Positions 7,858-16,321 of a stretch of 35,265 bases of DNA are shown here, in pieces. The stretch covers positions 1 through 35,265 of the forward strand of contig NZ_JNKO01000026.1 of assembly GCF_000702885.1 (NCBI RefSeq), in the 5' to 3' direction. Both the position numbers and the translations under genes were made by a program. The notes beneath the pieces are model-generated. The model was not told the origin of the DNA. It made no database searches and was given only the letters and a program-made list of their open reading frames with translations. This stretch comes from Oribacterium sp. P6A1. GTDB taxonomy: Bacteria; Bacillota; Clostridia; Lachnospirales; Lachnospiraceae. Positions within the stretch are counted from its first letter, which is position 1; the number at the start of each line of letters is the position of its first letter.

Positions 7858-8238
7858 TCAGATTTCATCCTTAACATTTCTTGACGGCTTGTTTTCCTGC
7901 CATTCCTTATACAGCGAATCATCAAAACAGCTGTCATTTCCTCTATGACAGGCGGGACCGTCCTTCATCACCTGAACAAGAATTGCATCCCTGTCGCAAT
8001 CGGCTTCCATGGTGACAATGTGTTGGAAATTGCCGCTGGTTGCTCCCTTTAACCAAAGCTCCTGTCTTGATCTTGACCAAAAGCAGGTGCAGCCTTTTTC
8101 AAGGGTAATGCCTAAGGATTCACGATTCATGTAGGCAAGGGTCAGGACTCTTTTCGTCACATAATCCTGAACTATGCAGGGCACCAGTCCCTTATCATCA
8201 AACTTTACTTTTTCTATATCAAAATTTTCGATAGCCAT
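7858..8238 (-). CDS. hisI: Phosphoribosyl-AMP cyclohydrolase
   Basis: Third step of histidine synthesis: opens the adenine ring of PR-AMP to give ProFAR. The 126 residues cover only the HisI domain, with no fused HisE. Signatures are WSRSRQELWLKGATSGN, the zinc-site region ADCDRDAILVQV and ACHRGNDSCF. The start at 8238 is chosen because GGAGA precedes it at 5 nt; an ATG four codons earlier at 8250 has no good site. It follows hisF by 55 nt and is the last gene before a terminator. Confidence 0.95.
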   Translation of the reverse strand: MAIENFDIEKVKFDDKGLVPCIVQDYVTKRVLTLAYMNRESLGITLEKGCTCFWSRSRQELWLKGATSGNFQHIVTMEADCDRDAILVQVMKDGPACHRGNDSCFDDSLYKEWQENKPSRNVKDEI

Positions 8239-8293
8239 ATGAATCTCCATTCAATTTCCGCTGCTTCCGTAAACCTCTAAACCCGAACTATAT

Positions 8294-9052
8294 TCAGATT
8301 CTTACCAGAATTCCTTCTTCCTTCAGTCTCTTCTTGAGATCATCTATCTTTACTTCCCCGAAATGGAAGATAGATGCTGCAAGGCCGGCCGAAATGTCAG
8401 GTATTTCATTAAAAAGATCCACGAAATCCTGTATGGAACCTGCTCCGCCGGAGGCAATAACCGGAACCTTCACAAGCTCATTGACAGCCTTCAGCATCTC
8501 AAGGTCGAAGCCCTTCTTAACTCCGTCTGTATCTATGGAATTCAGCACCACCTCTCCGGCTCCGCGCTCAACACCTTCTTTTACCCATTTAAGAGCATCC
8601 ATACCTGTATCCACACGGCCGCCGTTAAGGAAAACATGATAGGAACCATCCACTCTCTTGGCATCCACAGAGAGAACTACGCACTGATTACCGTATTTCT
8701 TTGCGGCTTCATCAATGAGAGATGGATTCTTGATGGCACCGGAATTCACAGAAACCTTATCGGCCCCGCACTTAAGCACCCTGTCAAAATCATCCACTGT
8801 GTTAATGCCTCCGCCTACAGTCAGCGGGATAAAAATCTTTGACGCAACCTCTGTAAGTATATCAGTAAAAAGCTTTCGTCCCTCGAAGCTCGCTGTAATA
8901 TCGTAAAATACCAGCTCATCTGCTCCGCAGTCACTATAGTATTTTCCCAGCTCCACAGGACTGTTGACATCCCTGAGTCCTTCAAAATTAACACCTTTTA
9001 CCACACGCCCGTCTCTTACATCAAGACAGGGAATAATTCTTTTAGTAATCAT
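8294..9052 (-). CDS. hisF: Imidazole glycerol phosphate synthase, cyclase subunit
   Basis: TIM-barrel cyclase that with HisH makes imidazole-glycerol phosphate and AICAR from PRFAR. The 252 aa are the canonical length from the start at 9052, where GGGAGAGG precedes ATG; the longer reading to 9088 adds 12 atypical residues. Catalytic Asp residues are D11 (IIPCLDVRDG) and D130 (VVLSVDAKR). Phosphate-binding glycines are at LTVGGGI (78-84) and VIASGGAGS. It lies 153 nt downstream of hisA in the his operon. Confidence 0.96.
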   Translation of the reverse strand: MITKRIIPCLDVRDGRVVKGVNFEGLRDVNSPVELGKYYSDCGADELVFYDITASFEGRKLFTDILTEVASKIFIPLTVGGGINTVDDFDRVLKCGADKVSVNSGAIKNPSLIDEAAKKYGNQCVVLSVDAKRVDGSYHVFLNGGRVDTGMDALKWVKEGVERGAGEVVLNSIDTDGVKKGFDLEMLKAVNELVKVPVIASGGAGSIQDFVDLFNEIPDISAGLAASIFHFGEVKIDDLKKRLKEEGILVRI

Positions 9053-9205
9053 CAGCCTCTCCCACAAGGTAAACTGCCCATAAGCCATTTATCTTCTTAA
9101 AAAGATTAGAATACCACTGAAACCTGCCACTTCACATAAATACAGGTTTACAAATCAAAAACCACCTTCGTGAATCGAATATCCCGTTCATATATCTCCT
9201 TCAGC

Positions 9206-9922
9206 TCAGGAATTGACCAGTTCAAGCGCCTCCGAAAGCTCTATGGCCCCGTTATACATGGCCTTTCCCAGTATCGCACCATAGATATTCATAGCTTTAA
9301 GAGCCCTAAGGTCATCAAGTGTCGAAACCCCGCCTGAAGCTGTAATGTCTATGCCTGACAGCTTCGAAAGTCTCTCATACAACGGAAGATTTGTTCCCTT
9401 CATGGCGCCGTCCTTTGAAATGTCAGTAACGATAGCTGTCTTAACTCCCATTTCCTTTATATCATTAAGGAAGTCAAACATATCCACATCCAGAACATCA
9501 AGCCATCCGTTAACGGCAACATGCCCGTCCTTCGCATCAACTCCGACTGCTATCTTATCTCCCCATTTCAAAACAGCTTCCTTAAGAAACTCCGGCTCCT
9601 TCACAGCCTTGGTTCCCAGGATAACTCTGGAAACCCCTGCATCAAGATACTTTTCAATGGTTTCGAAAGATCTGATACCGCCACCTATTTCAACCTTGAG
9701 GCCGGTTTCTTTCACTATGGCTTCCACTACCGGAAAGTTCGGTGTGGTTCCGTCTTTGGCCCCTTCAAGGTCCACAAGGTGAAGCCATTTTCCACCCATG
9801 CTCTCAATATCCTTTGCTGTCTTAACAGGGTCATCACTGTATACTGTCATCTTCTGGTAATCACCCTTTAAAAGTCTCACGACCTTCCGGTCATATAAAT
9901 CTATAGCAGGAAACAGAATCAT
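9206..9922 (-). CDS. hisA: ProFAR isomerase
   Basis: (beta/alpha)8-barrel isomerase converting ProFAR to PRFAR, fourth step of the pathway. 238 aa, typical. Catalytic Asp residues are D8 (FPAIDLYD) and D129 (VGVDAKDG), the latter by family position. Phosphate loops are VEIGGGIRS (78-84) and ITASGGVS. The ATG at 9922 follows GAGG at about 6 nt; a TTG one codon upstream is ignored. It lies 103 nt downstream of hisH. Confidence 0.96.
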   Translation of the reverse strand: MILFPAIDLYDRKVVRLLKGDYQKMTVYSDDPVKTAKDIESMGGKWLHLVDLEGAKDGTTPNFPVVEAIVKETGLKVEIGGGIRSFETIEKYLDAGVSRVILGTKAVKEPEFLKEAVLKWGDKIAVGVDAKDGHVAVNGWLDVLDVDMFDFLNDIKEMGVKTAIVTDISKDGAMKGTNLPLYERLSKLSGIDITASGGVSTLDDLRALKAMNIYGAILGKAMYNGAIELSEALELVNS

Positions 9923-9981
9923 CAATCAACCTCACTTATCAGGAATATAAGTTCATGCATCGCTTGCTAAAAAGCTTTTTT

Positions 9982-9999
9982 ATCCGCTTCACTGCGGAT
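9982..9999. repeat. Small hairpin between hisH and hisA
   Basis: A 6-bp stem (ATCCGC / GCGGAT) with loop TTCACT in the 103-nt hisH-hisA gap, next to the AT palindrome AAAAAGCTTTTT (9970-9980). It lacks a T-tract on the minus strand, so it is not a clear terminator. Confidence 0.3.
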
Positions 10000-10025
10000 T
10001 AACTAATATGGTATAAGCCCCCATA

Positions 10026-10685
10026 TCAGAGCTCTGCAAATGCCTTTAAAATCTTCATGCCTACATCACCGCTCTTTTCGGGATGGAACTGGGTGCCATA
10101 GACATTGTTATTCTGTACTGCTGCAGTAATGGGAATACCATAATCTGCCACAGCTGTAACATTACGCGCACATTCAAATGCAGCGAAGCTATGCACGAAG
10201 TACACATGGTCTCCTTCTTTTATATCCTTAAAAATAGAAGATCTGCCTGTGGGAGCTCCGAAGGCATCACACTTATCCGGTGAAAGTCCGAGCCTTTCGG
10301 TGAAGTGAAGACCGTTCCAACCCATATGAGGAATGTCCAGATTCTCAGGTATCTCACCTTCTAAAGGGCGCACAGCTCCGGGAACAAGCCCCAGTCCTTC
10401 ATGTTCTCCGTATTCATAGGATTTGTCGAAAAGAAGCTGCATACCGAGACAGATTCCGAGAAAAGGCTTGCCTGTGGCTGCCTGTTCCTTAACAAAATCA
10501 AAAAGCTCTGCCTCGCGAAGTTTTTTTACCGCATCCCCGAAAGCCCCTACGCCCGGAAGAATGACATGATCAGCCCTGTCAATGACATCCTTTTCCGATG
10601 TCACCACAGCCTCAGCTCCGATAGATGCTATAGAACTTTTCAGTGAAAAAAGATTTCCCACACCATAGTCAATTATTGCTATCAT
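10026..10685 (-). CDS. hisH: Imidazole glycerol phosphate synthase, glutaminase subunit
   Basis: Class I glutamine amidotransferase subunit feeding ammonia to HisF. 219 aa. The triad is visible: nucleophile C79 in FLGICLGMQ, then H201 and E203 in GTQFHPEKSG. The oxyanion region is LPGVGAFG (43-50). The start overlaps the hisD stop by one base (TAATG), implying translational coupling. Confidence 0.97.
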   Translation of the reverse strand: MIAIIDYGVGNLFSLKSSIASIGAEAVVTSEKDVIDRADHVILPGVGAFGDAVKKLREAELFDFVKEQAATGKPFLGICLGMQLLFDKSYEYGEHEGLGLVPGAVRPLEGEIPENLDIPHMGWNGLHFTERLGLSPDKCDAFGAPTGRSSIFKDIKEGDHVYFVHSFAAFECARNVTAVADYGIPITAAVQNNNVYGTQFHPEKSGDVGMKILKAFAEL

Positions 10686-11971
10686 TAGTCCCTGTCCTCT
10701 TTTCCAAATCTGATGTCTACTGCCCTGGCGTGCGCCGTGAGACCTTCCCTGTTTGCAAAAAGTGAGATTTTATCGTAATCCTTCTCCAGTGCTTCCTTTG
10801 TGTAGTAGCTGTACTGCATCTTCTTCACAAAATCATCAACAGACAACGGGCTATAGAAACGGGCTGTTCCAGATGTCGGAAGTGTGTGGTTAGGACCTGC
10901 GAAATAGTCTCCCGTAGGCTCTGCATTGTACCGTCCAAGGAATACAGAACCCGCATTCTTTATAAGAGGGAGATAATCAAAGGGCTGATCCACACAGACC
11001 TCCATGTGCTCCGGAGCGATACGGTTCGCCGCATCTATTCCCTCCATCAGGTCACGGGCCACTATGATCTTTCCGTTGTTCTCAATGGACGGGCGGGCAA
11101 TGTCTTCTCTTGTAAGCTTCCTGAGCTGAACCTCAAGTTCCTCCTGAACCGCCTTTGCAAGGTCCATGGATTCCGTGATAAGCACAGCGGAAGCATTCTT
11201 ATCATGCTCCGCCTGGCTGAGAAGATCTGCTGCCACAAAACGTGGATCCGACTTTCCGTCTGCAAGTACCAGAACCTCGGAAGGACCTGCTATCATATCG
11301 ATGCCAACCTGTCCGAATACCTGCTTCTTTGCCTCCGCTACGAAAGCATTACCGGGACCCACTATCTTGTCCACTCTCGGAATGGATTCGGTGCCGTAGG
11401 CAAGAGCTGCAACCGCCTGGGCACCGCCTATCTTGAATATACGGCCAACCCCCGCAACATGTGCTGCTGCAAGAATGTAAGGATTGACACCACCCTCCTT
11501 GTTGGGAGGAGTCACCATAACGATCTCCTCAACTCCGGCGATTTTTGCAGGAATGGAGTCCATAAGAACTGTTGAGGGATATGCCGCTGTACCTCCCGGA
11601 ACATAAAGTCCCACCTTCTCAAGAGGAATGACTCTCTGGCCGAGAATAACACCGGGCTTGTCCGCCATGATAAAGCTGTTTCTCACCTGCTTACTGTGAA
11701 AAGCACTTATATTCTGAGCTGCCTCTTCAAGAACAGCTATAAACTCAGGCTCTACCTTTTTGAGGGCTGCCTCTATCTCTTCTTCAGTTACCAGAAAATC
11801 TGAAAGCTCCACATGATCAAACTTAGAGCTGTATTCTCTCAGGGCTTCGTCACCCTTTTCTCTTACATGGGCGATAATATCCTTAACGATATCTTCTACA
11901 CTGCTTGTAGGTTCAAAACGGGCGAAAATCTCTTCGTCTTTTATTTTTCCCATCTCATAAATTTTGATCAT
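10685..11971 (-). CDS. hisD: Histidinol dehydrogenase
   Basis: Zinc- and NAD-dependent four-electron oxidation of L-histidinol to L-histidine, the last two steps. 428 aa, full length. Signatures are VGLYVPGGTAAYPSTVLM, IAGPSEVLVLAD, the zinc/catalytic segment SQAEHDKNA, NRIAPEHMEV and GPNHTLPTSGTARFYSPL. AGGAG lies 7 nt before the ATG at 11971. The 214-nt gap to hisG is the largest in the operon; no convincing promoter or terminator was seen in it. Confidence 0.97.
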   Translation of the reverse strand: MIKIYEMGKIKDEEIFARFEPTSSVEDIVKDIIAHVREKGDEALREYSSKFDHVELSDFLVTEEEIEAALKKVEPEFIAVLEEAAQNISAFHSKQVRNSFIMADKPGVILGQRVIPLEKVGLYVPGGTAAYPSTVLMDSIPAKIAGVEEIVMVTPPNKEGGVNPYILAAAHVAGVGRIFKIGGAQAVAALAYGTESIPRVDKIVGPGNAFVAEAKKQVFGQVGIDMIAGPSEVLVLADGKSDPRFVAADLLSQAEHDKNASAVLITESMDLAKAVQEELEVQLRKLTREDIARPSIENNGKIIVARDLMEGIDAANRIAPEHMEVCVDQPFDYLPLIKNAGSVFLGRYNAEPTGDYFAGPNHTLPTSGTARFYSPLSVDDFVKKMQYSYYTKEALEKDYDKISLFANREGLTAHARAVDIRFGKEDRD

Positions 11972-12185
11972 TTCTTTCTCCTTCAGATTGTTCTTTCATT
12001 ACTCTGTATTACGACCATGTTTCCGTTCAGATTCACATGACTAAACAGCACACTCTTCCTATAACATCAGAAATGCTTTATCTGATTCAGAAGGACTCAC
12101 TAAAGCCACAAACCTTCGCCTCTAAAAATACGCTTTACCAAAGTCCCAACTCTGCCGGAATCAGCTTCCATATATTTTTCTCATC

Positions 12186-12842
12186 TCAATGCTCCAGCTT
12201 GATTGTCTCCACCTTTTCGCCGCTGTTTACTATCCTCGAAAGGCCGTCTCTAAGTTCCATGATCTTCTCATGCTTGAACTGGAAGCTCACCTTGTTGCAG
12301 ATAAGTCTGGCACTCACCGGCACAACTTCCTGAAGCACATGGAGGTCATTCTCCCTAAGAGTGCTTCCTGTCTCAACTATATCGAAGATAACATCACTGA
12401 GGCCCAGAAGAGGTGCTATCTCTATGGAACCGTTCAGCTTTATGATGTCAATGTCTCTCCCTATGGATTCATAGTACTTGCTGGCAACATTGGAAAACTT
12501 GGTGGCAACTCTCAGAGTGCGCTCTTCGTTGTCATAAAAATCCTTGGGTCCAGCCACGCACATACGGCACTTTCCTATGTCGAGATCCAGAAGTTCATAG
12601 ATATCCGGCTCGTACTCAAGTAATATATCTTTTCCACAGACACCAACGTCTGCTGCGCCTCTTTCTACATATATGGCCACATCCGACGGCTTGACCCAGA
12701 AGTACCGAACGCCCTTTTCTGCATTCTCAAAGGTAAGTTTTCTGTTCTTCTCGAGAATCGCAGGACAGTCAAATCCCGCAGCCGCCATCATGGAGTATGT
12801 CTTCTCTCCGAGGCGTCCCTTTGCAAGTGCAATATTAATCAT
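12186..12842 (-). CDS. hisG: ATP phosphoribosyltransferase, short form
   Basis: First committed step: joins ATP and PRPP to give phosphoribosyl-ATP. The 218 residues fit the short HisG_S form, which lacks the C-terminal histidine-binding domain and needs HisZ. Motifs are ALAKGRLGE at the N-terminus, GAADVGVCGKDIL, and the PRPP loop ending in DIVETGSTL. The gene overlaps hisZ by 4 nt (ATGA), and AGGAGG lies inside the hisZ 3' end, so the two are coupled. Confidence 0.96.
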   Translation of the reverse strand: MINIALAKGRLGEKTYSMMAAAGFDCPAILEKNRKLTFENAEKGVRYFWVKPSDVAIYVERGAADVGVCGKDILLEYEPDIYELLDLDIGKCRMCVAGPKDFYDNEERTLRVATKFSNVASKYYESIGRDIDIIKLNGSIEIAPLLGLSDVIFDIVETGSTLRENDLHVLQEVVPVSARLICNKVSFQFKHEKIMELRDGLSRIVNSGEKVETIKLEH

Positions 12843-13927
12843 ATTTCAGCCGCCTCCTTTTCCGCTTCCTGCAGGCTCAGAGTCTTTCTTGCCTTTATCT
12901 TGTGCTCCATAGTGCTTAACTCGTCAAGTCTCACACTTCTCACCTTACAGTCCGCATGATTAAATGTTTCAACCACTGCAGCCACCTTTGCCGCAGTATC
13001 TTTTTCACCGTCGTAGGTAATGAGATAATCCACGTCATAGTCGTGAGGCTTTACAAGGTAGTTCTCAACGGTATCAAGATAAAGAGCGAAACCTATAGCT
13101 CCAACCTTACGTCCCATCTTTTCCGGAAGTTTGTCGTAACGTCCTCCGGAAAGAACTGTGAACGGTATATCCGCTACAGCTCCCTGGAACATGATTCCAT
13201 TGTAATAATCCATGGAATTAACCAGTGAAAAATCAAGGAATATGCAGTCAAGGACACCGAAACTGTCAAAGATAGATGCAAGCTCCGCAAGATGTGAAGC
13301 CATCATGGCAGAGACATTGGAAATAGCATACTTCTTCAGCTCTGCCACACCTTCCTTGAAAGGCATGTACAGATCCACCATCTTCTTAAGAGTAGCTGCA
13401 CTTGCCTCAGTAAGCATTCCCTTAGTAACCAGCTCGTCAAAGCCGGCAGCATTCTTCATGGAGAAAAGTTTCAGGGCCTCTTCCTCAGCTTTTTCGCTGA
13501 GTCCCATGGTCTCAAACATCTGCTTCAGAAAAGCCGCATCGGAAATTCTGATAACATACTTATCGGAAATAAGCTGAAGAGACTTTGCCGCCAGGGCAAT
13601 CACTTCCGCCTCACTGTAGGAATCAATCTTTCCTATACACTCGATACCGGACTGAAGTATCTCATGGTACCTGTGATTCTTCGGGCGGTAAACCGTCTCG
13701 TTATAGTAAACCTTTTCCTCACCGCCGAGATTTGACTTAATGATACTGAGGGTTACATCCGGCTTAAGAGCAAGTAATGATCCGTCCAGATCCGTAAAAG
13801 TTATGAGCTGATTTGACTTAAGAAAGTCCCTGTTGTCTGCATAGAGATCGTAAGGCTCAAACTTCGTCATCTTGAACTGACGGTATCCGTATCTTTCATA
13901 TAAACAATTCAATTTACTCGTGATCAT
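12839..13927 (-). CDS. hisZ: ATP phosphoribosyltransferase regulatory subunit
   Basis: A HisRS-like protein without tRNA-charging function that forms a hetero-octamer with short HisG and carries histidine feedback inhibition. 362 aa. Class II-synthetase-like motifs remain: LKPDVTLSIIK, VYRPKNHRYHEILQSGIECIG and LSGGRYDKLPEKMGRKVGAIGFAL. The start shares one base with the hisB stop (TGATG), and GGGGG lies upstream within the end of hisB. Confidence 0.95.
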   Translation of the reverse strand: MITSKLNCLYERYGYRQFKMTKFEPYDLYADNRDFLKSNQLITFTDLDGSLLALKPDVTLSIIKSNLGGEEKVYYNETVYRPKNHRYHEILQSGIECIGKIDSYSEAEVIALAAKSLQLISDKYVIRISDAAFLKQMFETMGLSEKAEEEALKLFSMKNAAGFDELVTKGMLTEASAATLKKMVDLYMPFKEGVAELKKYAISNVSAMMASHLAELASIFDSFGVLDCIFLDFSLVNSMDYYNGIMFQGAVADIPFTVLSGGRYDKLPEKMGRKVGAIGFALYLDTVENYLVKPHDYDVDYLITYDGEKDTAAKVAAVVETFNHADCKVRSVRLDELSTMEHKIKARKTLSLQEAEKEAAEI

Positions 13928-14520
13928 CAGGCTAGTACCCCCTTGGTGCTGGGGATGTCGGTTCCGAAACGTTCATCCAAGGAAACCGCCTCTCGGAGAG
14001 CATGAGCGAGGCCCTTGAAACATCCCTCTGCAATATGATGGCTGTTAAATCCGGCAAGCTCACGCACATGCAGCGTGATGCCTGCATTAGCAGCAAATGC
14101 CGTCAAAAATTCTGTAACGAGCTGGGTGTCGAAGGTTCCGATCTTTTCTGTCGGGAATGGAATGTCTCCGTAGAAGCCTCCCCTTCCGCTTACATCAACG
14201 GAAACAAGTATCAGCGCCTCATCCATGGGAAGTGTGAGGCTTGCATATCTCTTGATTCCCTTCTTATCCCCGAGAGCTTCCTTCAGTGCTTCACCCAGTG
14301 TGATGCCAATGTCTTCAACGCTGTGATGATCATCCACCCAGGTGTCACCTTCACAGGTCAGGCTCATCTGTATGCCGGAGTGACGGCTGAGAAGAGTCAT
14401 CATATGGTCAAAAAATCCTATGCCTGTTTTGATCTCCGACTCCTTGCCGTCTCCGTCAAGGTCAATCCACAGGTTCACATCTGTTTCATTTGTTACACGA
14501 TTTATTTCTGCTGTTCTCAT
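13927..14520 (-). CDS. hisB: Imidazoleglycerol-phosphate dehydratase
   Basis: Manganese enzyme converting imidazole-glycerol phosphate to imidazole-acetol phosphate. 197 aa, the single-domain form without a fused histidinol phosphatase, which fits the separate PHP gene downstream. Both His-rich metal motifs are intact: DDHHSVEDIGI and NSHHIAEGCFKGLAHALR. It lies 84 nt downstream of hisC. Its Shine-Dalgarno is weak (GGGG about 8 nt before ATG). Confidence 0.97.
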   Translation of the reverse strand: MRTAEINRVTNETDVNLWIDLDGDGKESEIKTGIGFFDHMMTLLSRHSGIQMSLTCEGDTWVDDHHSVEDIGITLGEALKEALGDKKGIKRYASLTLPMDEALILVSVDVSGRGGFYGDIPFPTEKIGTFDTQLVTEFLTAFAANAGITLHVRELAGFNSHHIAEGCFKGLAHALREAVSLDERFGTDIPSTKGVLA

Positions 14521-14604
14521 TTACACACCCCGAAAAATAGGCTGAAGCCTTTTTTTGAATTATATGATATAAGTGTCCCAAGTATTTGCCACTCACTTAT
14601 GATG

Positions 14605-15717
14605 TCAAGACCCGCATCTCAAATCCGGAAAATTCAGGATATCTGTTACTGCCTCAAGAAATGCATCCATTTCCTCTCTGGAACCTATGGTGATTCTGTT
14701 GAAGTTTGAAATCTTCGGATCATTGAAGTGACGAACCAGAACCCCTCTCTCCTTTAGTGCCCTGTACAGCTCTCCGCCCTCTATCATATTGCTTTCCGCA
14801 AAGAGGAAATTGGTCTCTGAAGGAAGTACCCTGAATCCGAGACCCTCAAGAGCTTTCTTCGTATAGGCTCTGTTTTCCTTTATCTTACGGCAGTTTGTGT
14901 CAAAGTAATCCTTATCCCTCAGTGCTTCAACTGCGCACTTCATGGAAATCCTGTTCACATTATATGGATTATTGGAATTTCTAAGTGTCTCCAGATCCTG
15001 AATGAGGGCCTCGTTTCCAAGAGCAAATCCGACTCTTGCGCCTGCCATGGATCTGGACTTCGAGAAGGTCTGAGTCACCAGAAGATTCTCATATTTCCCG
15101 ATCAGGGCAACCGCCGAAGTACCCTCCGCTGCAAAATCCACATAGGCCTCATCTATCATAACCACGTGATCACTGTTGGCTTCACAGATTCTTGAAATAT
15201 CGGAAAGGCTGATGATGATTCCTGTTGGAGCATTTGGATTCGCTATGACAATGCTTCTGCCTATGCCTTTGTAACTTCCATCCGGATTCTTTTCTCCCAG
15301 GAATGCCTCTATATCAATAGTGAAATCAGAATTCAGAGGTTTCACATCTGTTTTAATGAGATTTAATTCGGCTATTACTTTATAAAAGCTGTAGGTGATA
15401 TCCGGATATGCAAACCCGTCTTCTCCAAATGCCATAAATGCGTAGTTTAGGCACTCGTCGGATCCGTTTCCTATGAAGACATTTTCCTTCTTAACAGAAA
15501 AGGTCTCTGCCAGCTGTGCCTTGAGAGGCTTAAGCTCAGGATCGGAATAGAGTCTCAGATCTTCAGCTTCTTTGGAATTCACCGCCGCGATGACTCCCGG
15601 TGCCGGCGGAAAAGGCGATTCGTTGGTATTTAACTTCACATACTTCTTATCCTGTGGCTGCTCACCAGGCGTATAAGGCGTAAGCCCCTTATAAATAGAA
15701 TTAAAAAACTTTGACAT
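14605..15717 (-). CDS. hisC: Histidinol-phosphate aminotransferase
   Basis: PLP-dependent fold-type I aminotransferase, 370 aa, converting imidazole-acetol phosphate to histidinol phosphate. The Schiff-base lysine is K220 in TFSKSRSMAGARVG; the PLP-pyridine Asp is D189 in MIDEAYVDF; NPNAPTG (160-166) and the N-terminal LNTNESPFPP are also present. GAGGTG lies 6 nt before ATG. It is the first gene of the his operon, with a leader of about 200 nt behind a near-consensus promoter. Confidence 0.95.
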   Translation of the reverse strand: MSKFFNSIYKGLTPYTPGEQPQDKKYVKLNTNESPFPPAPGVIAAVNSKEAEDLRLYSDPELKPLKAQLAETFSVKKENVFIGNGSDECLNYAFMAFGEDGFAYPDITYSFYKVIAELNLIKTDVKPLNSDFTIDIEAFLGEKNPDGSYKGIGRSIVIANPNAPTGIIISLSDISRICEANSDHVVMIDEAYVDFAAEGTSAVALIGKYENLLVTQTFSKSRSMAGARVGFALGNEALIQDLETLRNSNNPYNVNRISMKCAVEALRDKDYFDTNCRKIKENRAYTKKALEGLGFRVLPSETNFLFAESNMIEGGELYRALKERGVLVRHFNDPKISNFNRITIGSREEMDAFLEAVTDILNFPDLRCGS

Positions 15718-15790
15718 CCGGCACCTCTTCTCTGTTATCCAAAACCGTTAGTTTTCAAGAAACCGACATAAAAATATGATTGATTCAAGC

Positions 15791-15862
15791 TTATGATCTC
15801 ATATATACTTTCACTCTTTTAAGTATATCATCATAATAAAACTTTCTGTCATAAGATTTCAT
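15791..15862 (-). CDS. Possible leader peptide in the hisC 5' UTR
   Basis: A 23-codon frame (MKSYDRKFYYDDILKRVKVY, then MRS) lies inside the predicted his leader RNA. It covers an extended hairpin whose arms are 15791-15797 with 15830-15836 and 15803-15810 with 15821-15828. It has four Tyr and no His, so it is not a classical his attenuator peptide, and its ribosome site (GGA about 15 nt upstream) is poor. It may be chance. Confidence 0.2.
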   Translation of the reverse strand: MKSYDRKFYYDDILKRVKVYMRS

Positions 15863-15923
15863 TATGTCTGCAATTTCCGCTTTATCGCTCTACCGTAGTA
15901 GCACGCTAAAGTGTATGAATGAA

Positions 15924-15952
15924 ATAATACAGACCTTCGGGCGGTCTGTCAA
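15924..15952 (-). promoter_or_regulatory. his operon promoter with palindromic spacer
   Basis: TTGACA (-35, 15947-15952) and TATTAT (-10, 15924-15929) are 17 bp apart, a near-perfect housekeeping promoter. The spacer contains ACAGACC / GGTCTGT (15929-15935 and 15943-15949, 7-nt centre), a palindrome touching both hexamers and a good candidate operator. The transcript should start near 15917, giving a 200-nt leader. No T-box motif was found in it. Confidence 0.85.
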
Positions 15953-16014
15953 GAAAAAAGAATGAATGTAACACATAAAAATGGAAAAGAATATAACTGC
16001 ATTAACATTAACAT

Positions 16015-16048
16015 AAAACGGAGCCACGATTTCTCGCAGCTCCGTTTT
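16015..16048. terminator. Terminator between the pilin operon and the his promoter
   Basis: A 10-bp stem (AAAACGGAGC / GCTCCGTTTT, 14-nt loop) with T on both outer sides. It lies 6 nt after the Rpn-like fragment and should stop minus-strand pilus transcripts before the his promoter. Confidence 0.8.
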
Positions 16049-16053
16049 GATTA

Positions 16054-16314
16054 TTAGTCATTCTTATGATGCTTCAGGTAATTCTCCATCTTAGCTGTAA
16101 ACTCCTTCTCAGAAAGTCCTGCTCTGGAAGCCGCATCAGGTAGTGTCATAACTTTTTCATTCACCAATGAGAAAAGAAGCGACTGCTGTCCTTCCTGCCA
16201 ACCTTCCTCGAAACCTTCCTCTTTCATTCCTTTTACAAACGATTTCTCATCAAATTCTGTAAGCACCATATCCACTACCTCCGCTCTGTGCGCTAACAGC
16301 CAATCCGGTTCCAT
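16054..16314 (-). pseudogene. Rpn-type recombination-promoting nuclease, C-terminal fragment
   Basis: 86 residues resembling the C-terminal tail of Rpn/YhgA-like (PD-(D/E)XK transposase-like) proteins: DWLLAHRAEVVDMVLTEFDE followed by the charged EEGFEEGWQEGQQ segment. The nuclease core, which would precede this, is missing. The Met at 16314 lies 7 nt after the stop of the giant pilin gene and has no ribosome binding site. It is probably a remnant, perhaps of an insertion or deletion event after the pilin gene. Confidence 0.65.
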
Positions 16315-16321
16315 GTGACAT

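Noticed and set aside
10886-11575. 229-codon plus-strand frame across hisD
   Set aside because: Antisense shadow of a conserved gene, with Cys/His-rich random composition and no ribosome site.
14002-14709. 235-codon plus-strand frame across hisB and the end of hisC
   Set aside because: Antisense to conserved coding sequence, no motif.
15718-15917. Histidine T-box or His-rich attenuator peptide
   Set aside because: No GGGTGGNACCGCG core and no run of His codons in the leader.
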